The notes under the pieces: model-generated
Database searches by the model: none
Told to the model about the DNA's origin: nothing
The model's input: only the letters and a program-made list of their open reading frames with translations
Assembly: GCA_023417285.1 (NCBI GenBank)
Contig: JAEZFR010000029.1
Span: 1-5,112 of the forward strand
Direction: 5' to 3'
DNA length: 5,112 nt
Origin: Bacillota bacterium
GTDB taxonomy: Bacteria > Bacillota > Clostridia > Acetivibrionales > DSM-1351
Shown here: positions 4,831 through 5,112 of the stretch, piece after piece
How positions within the stretch are numbered: position 1 is the stretch's first letter
How the letters are laid out: every line of letters begins with the position of its first letter
Translations under genes and position numbers: made by a program

Positions 4831-5112
4831 ATGAAACTTTGGGGTGGCAGGTTTGAAAAAGGCACTGACAAACAAGTAGATGATTTTAACTCATCTATTA
4901 GATTTGATTGCAGAATGTACAAGCAGGATATAAAGGGCAGCATTGCACACGCAAATATGCTTGGAAAATGTGGTATTATTTCATTCGAGGACAGCCGGCT
5001 TATTGTCGCAACACTCAAACAAATACTAGAGGATATAGATGCTGGAAAGATAGAATTTGAGATTGATGCAGAAGATATCCATATGAATGTGGAAAAAATA
5101 CTTATTTCCAGA
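4831..5112 (+). CDS. argH: Argininosuccinate lyase, N-terminal part (runs off window)
   Basis: ArgH splits argininosuccinate into arginine and fumarate, the final step of arginine synthesis. It is a homotetramer of the fumarase/aspartase superfamily. Only the first 94 codons are present. The frame is open to the last base, so the gene is cut by the window edge and not by a mutation; family members are usually about 460 residues. The start MKLWGGRF (1-8), DIKGSIAHANML (33-44) and EDIHMNVE (81-88) are hallmarks of the N-terminal domain of the lyase. The catalytic and signature regions lie beyond the window. The ATG follows AAAGGA (4818-4823) by 7 nt. It lies 134 nt after argG in the same direction, with a hairpin and a putative ArgR site between them. 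Confidence 0.96.
   Translation, partial: MKLWGGRFEKGTDKQVDDFNSSIRFDCRMYKQDIKGSIAHANMLGKCGIISFEDSRLIVATLKQILEDIDAGKIEFEIDAEDIHMNVEKILISR

Noticed and set aside
4782..5018. Minus-strand open frame across the argH start
   Set aside because: Antisense to the clear N-terminus of ArgH, and it would run through its ribosome binding site.

Overview
This is an ordinary housekeeping stretch of a low-GC Gram-positive chromosome. The AT-rich intergenic DNA, strong AAGGAG-type ribosome binding sites, the gene order ruvC-ruvA-ruvB-queH and the character of the proteins all point to the Clostridia. A cellulolytic Ruminiclostridium-type organism is my best guess, from memory of the family and not from a search. 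I see no phage, insertion sequence, CRISPR, tRNA or rRNA. I do not see a new multi-gene system.

Layout. The left two thirds are on the minus strand and read, in transcription order, ruvC (3258-2758), ruvA (2641-2039), ruvB (1787-789) and queH (537-25). RuvA and RuvB form the Holliday-junction branch-migration motor and RuvC is the resolvase. QueH makes the last step of queuosine synthesis for tRNA. The right third is on the plus strand: argG (3485-4696) and the first 94 codons of argH (4831 to the window edge), the last two enzymes of arginine synthesis. The two groups diverge from a 226-bp AT-rich control region (3259-3484).

Control. The divergent region holds a perfect 12-bp palindrome (3325-3336) that can serve as the -10 element in both directions. 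Two ARG-box-like sites lie exactly 21 bp apart (3286-3324), the phasing used by paired ArgR operators. A third, almost perfect ARG box lies between argG and argH (4748-4765), just after a 13-bp hairpin (4715-4745). Together these suggest ArgR control of argG and a separate control point for argH.

Unusual structure. The two gaps that flank ruvB each carry a different tandem repeat array. Four units of about 35 bp lie between ruvA and ruvB (1866-2006), and three units of 36 bp lie between ruvB and queH (635-742). Both gaps are 251 nt long if ruvB starts at 1787. These arrays are the least explained part of the window. Their role, if any, is unknown.
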